From positions 186,001 to 250,000 of the forward strand of contig JAEXTV010000021.1 in the NCBI GenBank assembly GCA_023406895.1: a stretch of 64,000 bases of DNA, in the 5' to 3' direction. The DNA comes from Bacillota bacterium (GTDB taxonomy: Bacteria; Bacillota; Clostridia; Christensenellales; SZUA-584). Under the pieces are notes generated by a model. The model had not been told where the DNA came from. It searched no databases and saw only the letters and a list, made by a program, of their open reading frames with translations. Position 1 is the stretch's first letter. Each line of letters begins with the position of its first letter. This document shows positions 60,396 through 64,000 of the stretch, piece by piece. A program made the position numbers and the translations under genes.

Positions 60396-61166
60396 TTAAG
60401 ATTGACATGTATCCTTTATCAAGCTATCAATAAATATATTAACTTTTTCACACAATTCACTATAAATTTTTAGCAAGCTACATAATTTAATATAAGTTTC
60501 TTCGGTTGAAAATCCTTTGCTATTAAAGCAACCATATACTATTCCTGATGTTGTTTCCTTTTTATCAACATTCATACCGAAGTGCGAAGATGATTTATTG
60601 TGTACGAAATTATCACGAATAGCCTTTATATACACAAATTCAATTTGCTCCAAAACCTTTTGATATTCTTCTGCAATAATTCCAAGTATTTTTACTTTCT
60701 TCATCTCGTTTATTATTTGCTTACGAGAAAGTTTGTGAGATTTCCCTGACTGTCGTTGTAAATTATATATATCATTAAACATTTCGAGGTGCTTATCAAA
60801 ATATGATATTAAGTAAAGTGCCGTATCTTCAGCAAACGTATCGAAATAAATCTTATGTATAGTTATTGAATTATGATAATTTTCTATTTCGATTGTATCT
60901 GACGGTCCCTGTGCATAATGATAATACAATAATAAGAAATGTAATCCTAAGTGACTACTAAAATTATTAATATGTGTAATCCAAGCATTTAACTGCTCTA
61001 ATATTATATCTACAAATATTAAATCTTTATCTTTGATTTTAATTAATCGAATCTTATTGATATCAACAATTTGTTTTAGCTCATTCCTTTGAGAGCGATC
61101 CGGAAACCCAAAGTAGTCATACATATTTAATTGATCTTTGGTATTCTGATTCGATTTAATCTCCAT
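60396..61166 (-). CDS. AT-rich HEPN-like domain protein
   Basis: 256 residues from the ATG after TATGGAG; an upstream ATG adds 8. It is mostly helical, with YFDTFAEDTALYLISYFDKHLEMFNDIYNL and IEFVYIKAIRDNFVHNKSSS. Arg184-x4-His189 (RDNFVH) is the HEPN Arg-x4-6-His motif, and the surroundings recall the Cthe_2314-type HEPN family. HEPN proteins are often RNases in toxin or defence systems, but many are inactive. The composition is much more AT-rich than the flanks, and it lies just beyond a tRNA cluster, so acquisition is likely. No antitoxin-like partner is adjacent. Confidence 0.65.
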   Translation of the reverse strand: MEIKSNQNTKDQLNMYDYFGFPDRSQRNELKQIVDINKIRLIKIKDKDLIFVDIILEQLNAWITHINNFSSHLGLHFLLLYYHYAQGPSDTIEIENYHNSITIHKIYFDTFAEDTALYLISYFDKHLEMFNDIYNLQRQSGKSHKLSRKQIINEMKKVKILGIIAEEYQKVLEQIEFVYIKAIRDNFVHNKSSSHFGMNVDKKETTSGIVYGCFNSKGFSTEETYIKLCSLLKIYSELCEKVNIFIDSLIKDTCQS

Positions 61167-61288
61167 AATTATTCTCCATAACTTCAACACAAGTGATATC
61201 TTCTCTTACCGTAGTTTATATACATTTTGTATATCCAACACATCTCTACCCATCGTTTAACAATATACAATAATATTACATCATTAGA

Positions 61289-61320
61289 CAAAAAATGAAA
61301 TGCCTCTGAATCACCGAGGC
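61289..61320 (-). terminator. Possible terminator of the lipoprotein gene
   Basis: On the minus strand GCCTC/GAGGC across a 9-base loop, followed within a few bases by a T-rich run. Confidence 0.45.
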
Positions 61321-61337
61321 TGCTGATCACATTGCTT

Positions 61338-62885
61338 CTAATACCCCAAATCACTATCGATGGTACTGCCGTCAAGAGCGTTTATTGTAATCACGTCACA
61401 CCCCCACGCATAATCATATTCAAAACACAACTGCAACAAAGGTTTCCCATCCTCGTCTACATAATGATCACGGTCCTGCAGCTGCGAAAAAGGTTTTGAT
61501 CCCGTACGTTCATAGTATTCATCAGTATGCTTAACTTCTACGAAGAATTTCCATACGGGCAGATAGTAATAATCCTCGCTATTTGCCTTAGCCACCCTCG
61601 TCAATCCCAGCTTGACATCAATGATGTTTGCGCTGCATCCGGGGTCACCCCAGTCCATTCCGTTGCTGTCTTTACTCTCACTCACTGTATCCGCAAATCT
61701 TTGAGCAATTTGTTCTCTCGCGCGCTGCGAAATCTCATCAAACGACAACAGCGACACATCGGGGTTGTCAATCGATTCGATTGCCATCGGGACATTCCAT
61801 TCCAAGCTGATCATCCCCGCGTCGTCCATGACGATGATTATTTTTTCATAGTTGACCGGCACATCAACCGCATCCAGACTAAAACCGACCTCCGTTGTCT
61901 CGTAGGCTGTCGGGCACCCGCCTATCTCACGCATAAACACACAGGCCCAGCCCCAATTGCGCGATAGTCCCTCTTGGCCTGTTGCGGCTGGTGTGATATA
62001 GCAAAGCGATAGGTCATCCGTCAGCTGCGCCGCAATGTCGCTGGCCTGCTCAGCGGCCTGCTCTTTTGTCAGAGAGACACCATATGGCGTATCAATATCT
62101 ATCTGTCCGAAACAAGCCGGGCCCGTTCCTAGATTCGCGCTGATCCATTTTACACTGTCACTATTGAAATCACCTGACGCGTAAAAGTAAAACGGCTGAC
62201 CATTCACCTGAGTTGTGCCTTCAAACCCAATGATCGTTTGCTTATCCCCGTTTGTTGGATCTTCACCAGAAAATAGCACGCCGATTTGAAACGCGATGTT
62301 TTTCAGCTGGATCTCAGACGGCGCGTCTTGATACATTATCGCATAGTCTGCTAAATCCTCGTCCATTTTCTCAACCATCTCGTCGTCGCCCTCGGCTTTA
62401 TACGTTGCACGACGAGCCTGATGATCAAGTATCTCTAGCTCAATTTGCTCCTTGGTCATCGTATGGTTAATCTCCGTCCATGTGGCGTCCCCCGCGCCGA
62501 ATAAAGCTGCAACTTTTTTAAGATCCTCTTGCGTAAACGCGCTGAGTCTCGCCGTCGCCGCCGGCAGCTGCGTGACATTCGGCAATGTGATATCCACATC
62601 TGACGTAAGGTTGAGCTTGCCGTCCAGCGCACTTTCTTCAAAGCGCCAGTGCTTCGGTACGCCAAGCTTTTCATATAATGCGTCATTATTAGGTACGGGT
62701 GTGCTGCTTGGCGAAACATCGCTTGAAGGGCTTGGCGTTGCTTCAATGAGGTCACTTAGGCCGTCTCCCTTGCCCACAACAACGGGCATCTCAGGCGTCG
62801 GCTGACAGGCTGACAAGAAACACACGATTACAAGCACAACCGCCAACGCAAGCGCGGTCAATTTATCGCTGGTTCTGTTTTTCAT
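61338..62885 (-). CDS. Large lipoprotein, DUF6034-like
   Basis: 515 residues from the ATG after GAGGGGGATC. Signal peptide with lipobox LSAC (Cys about 27) and a Pro/Ser/Thr linker (about 45-70). The extracellular remainder alternates strands and helices (KHWRFEESALDGKLNLTSDVDI, WACVFMREIGGCPTAYET, YYYLPVWKFFVEVKH). The pattern matches Clostridia lipoproteins annotated DUF6034, from memory. Function unknown. Confidence 0.65.
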   Translation of the reverse strand: MKNRTSDKLTALALAVVLVIVCFLSACQPTPEMPVVVGKGDGLSDLIEATPSPSSDVSPSSTPVPNNDALYEKLGVPKHWRFEESALDGKLNLTSDVDITLPNVTQLPAATARLSAFTQEDLKKVAALFGAGDATWTEINHTMTKEQIELEILDHQARRATYKAEGDDEMVEKMDEDLADYAIMYQDAPSEIQLKNIAFQIGVLFSGEDPTNGDKQTIIGFEGTTQVNGQPFYFYASGDFNSDSVKWISANLGTGPACFGQIDIDTPYGVSLTKEQAAEQASDIAAQLTDDLSLCYITPAATGQEGLSRNWGWACVFMREIGGCPTAYETTEVGFSLDAVDVPVNYEKIIIVMDDAGMISLEWNVPMAIESIDNPDVSLLSFDEISQRAREQIAQRFADTVSESKDSNGMDWGDPGCSANIIDVKLGLTRVAKANSEDYYYLPVWKFFVEVKHTDEYYERTGSKPFSQLQDRDHYVDEDGKPLLQLCFEYDYAWGCDVITINALDGSTIDSDLGY

Positions 62886-63174
62886 AGAGATCCCCCTCAT
62901 TTCTTTCTTTGTTCAGCACCACACCAATAAGAAAAAGGGATCAGACAATTTGATGGATGAAATACCGTATATAAAGTTATGAGCAGTTGTAGTGTTACTT
63001 TTAAAATACAATAATGCCAAAAGTGTGTATTGTCAATATTTAGACTAGGTTCTTACAGGAGATAAAATACATTATAATACTCAATCGTAAATAACTCCCC
63101 TATCCGCTCGGTTTGTGCTAAAATCAAATTTATTAAGATGACAAACAATACTTTAACAATTGCGGTGATAAACA
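62886..63174. other. Divergent intergenic region
   Basis: About 290 AT-rich bases between the lipoprotein and the YcaQ-like gene. They presumably hold both promoters. Nothing else was recognised. Confidence 0.35.
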
Positions 63175-64000
63175 ATGATCACACTGACCAATCTTCAGGC
63201 GCGTCAATTTCTGCTGTTAAAGCACGGCCTGATTGACGATTACAAATTCACAGGTAAGCAAGGCGTGCTCAACTTTGTCCGCCAGGCGGGCTGCATTCAG
63301 TTCGACCCACTCGATATCTGCGGTAAAAACGCCGAGCTGGTCTGCCAGTCACGCGTCAAGGGCTTCACCAAAGAGATGTTGTATTCGCTGCTGTATGAAG
63401 ACAGGATGCTCATCGATTACGTCGATAAAAACCTCGCCATACTGCCCATTGAAGACTGGCCGTATTTTGAACGCTACCGAGAGGCCGCCCGCCGCGAGGA
63501 AGATAATTATCCAGAAATGTTCGCTTTCAAAGAACAGGTTTACGCAAATATCGAAGCAAACGGTGCCGTCTGCTCCAACGATATCGCGCTCCATGGCGAT
63601 TTCTTTTGGCGCTCCGCCGTCCATTGGAGCAGTGGCAGCAATCTGTCCCGCTCGGTGCTCGAGCAAATGTATTCTGCCGGCGAGCTCATCATCCACCATA
63701 AAAAAGGAACACGCAAATACTACGATATCGCAGAGAAACATATCCCCCGCGCCTTGCTGCACGCGCCAGACCCGCTGCCAAGCGATCCGGCGCATTTCGC
63801 TCGGCGCGTGCTGCGCCGTATCGGCGCGGTCGGGCTGCTGTGGAACCGCCCCTCTGACGCGTGGCTCAACATCTGGGGCCTCAAAGCACAGCAGCGCAAC
63901 GACGCCTTTGAGCATCTATTGAAAGACGGAAAAATAGCCGAAGCGGCTGTGGACGGCGTAAAGGATAGGCTATATTTTTGCTCGGAGGATATGCCGATTA
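63175..64000 (+). CDS. YcaQ/AlkX-family winged-helix DNA glycosylase-like protein (partial, cut by window end)
   Basis: An open frame from ATG 63175 (ribosome binding site GCGGTGAT) runs to the right edge: 275 codons visible, no stop. ARQFLLLKHGLI, GVLNFVRQAGCIQFDPLDICGKNAELVCQSRV, LYSLLYEDRMLIDYVDKNLAILPIEDWPYF in pieces and FWRSAVHWSSGSNLSRSVLEQMYSAGELI match the HTH_42/YcaQ family. In E. coli and Streptomyces its members unhook DNA interstrand crosslinks. The C-terminal third is beyond the window. Confidence 0.85.
   Translation, partial: MITLTNLQARQFLLLKHGLIDDYKFTGKQGVLNFVRQAGCIQFDPLDICGKNAELVCQSRVKGFTKEMLYSLLYEDRMLIDYVDKNLAILPIEDWPYFERYREAARREEDNYPEMFAFKEQVYANIEANGAVCSNDIALHGDFFWRSAVHWSSGSNLSRSVLEQMYSAGELIIHHKKGTRKYYDIAEKHIPRALLHAPDPLPSDPAHFARRVLRRIGAVGLLWNRPSDAWLNIWGLKAQQRNDAFEHLLKDGKIAEAAVDGVKDRLYFCSEDMPI

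Noticed and set aside
61184..61375. 63-codon minus-strand ORF between the lipoprotein and HEPN-like genes
   Set aside because: Begins inside the end of the lipoprotein gene in another frame and crosses its probable terminator; no ribosome binding site.
63349..63915. Minus-strand and alternate plus-strand ORFs at the right edge
   Set aside because: Both are shadows of the YcaQ-family frame that starts at 63175 and runs off the window.

Overview
The window looks like a chromosomal segment of an anaerobic, endospore-forming member of the Bacillota, most likely class Clostridia. Evidence for this: two small acid-soluble spore proteins, a gerA-type germinant receptor operon, sigma-G-like and sigma-K-like promoters, a trimeric [FeFe]-hydrogenase of the electron-bifurcating type, strong AGGAGG ribosome binding sites, and Gram-positive versions of lexA, RNase Y, rsfS and hfq. 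No rRNA, CRISPR array, insertion sequence or prophage was seen.

Layout. 1-3,100: end of a possible BTAD-type regulator, a membrane protein, two spore proteins and enolase. 3,100-5,540: a tetR gene with a double operator, remnants of a membrane protein gene, a flavoprotein, and two tiny genes behind a consensus sigma-G promoter. 5,700-9,440: a germinant receptor operon in the order B-C-A. 9,490-16,550: hydCBA (minus strand), in which HydB is fused to a GltD/NfnB-like flavoprotein. It is divergent from an orphan response regulator that has lost its phosphorylation site, followed by a STAS/SEC14-like gene. 16,950-19,170: an amidase-domain protein, a YlbF-family protein and a Gly/Cys-rich repeat protein with a sigma-K-like promoter (probable coat protein). 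19,190-22,200: three genes of the 2-hydroxyacyl-CoA dehydratase activase superfamily. 22,700-27,310: GtrA, then a GH5-GH9-GNAT cellulose-degradation cluster. 27,370-34,760: a TM1266-type hydrogenase-associated small protein, an HD-GYP-like protein, mscL, an MFS transporter and several small genes, including a frameshifted macro-domain gene and a 2'-5' RNA ligase fragment.

34,900-47,800: an NlpC/P60 protein, rsfS-yqeK-nadD, rny, a dipeptidase, purB, tRNA-Trp, a class II aldolase, proC, rnhA and a XerC/D-type recombinase. 48,300-59,350: lexA with an SOS box, then a long minus-strand group (Cys/Met-metabolism PLP enzyme, hfq, miaA, mutL, mutS; then a membrane metalloprotease and miaB). 59,570-60,300: eight tRNA genes in one transcription unit. 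60,390-64,000: an AT-rich HEPN-like gene, a lipoprotein and the start of a YcaQ-family gene.

How the genes work together: the hydrogenase would couple H2 to NAD(H), ferredoxin and possibly NADP(H) during fermentation of plant polysaccharide sugars released by GH5/GH9. mutS-mutL-lexA-xer cover genome maintenance, and hfq-miaA-miaB-rny-rnhA cover RNA metabolism. The least explained items are the HydB-GltD fusion next to a non-phosphorylatable regulator, the small forespore genes at 5.2-5.5 kb, and the DRFGRC-repeat protein at 18.7 kb.
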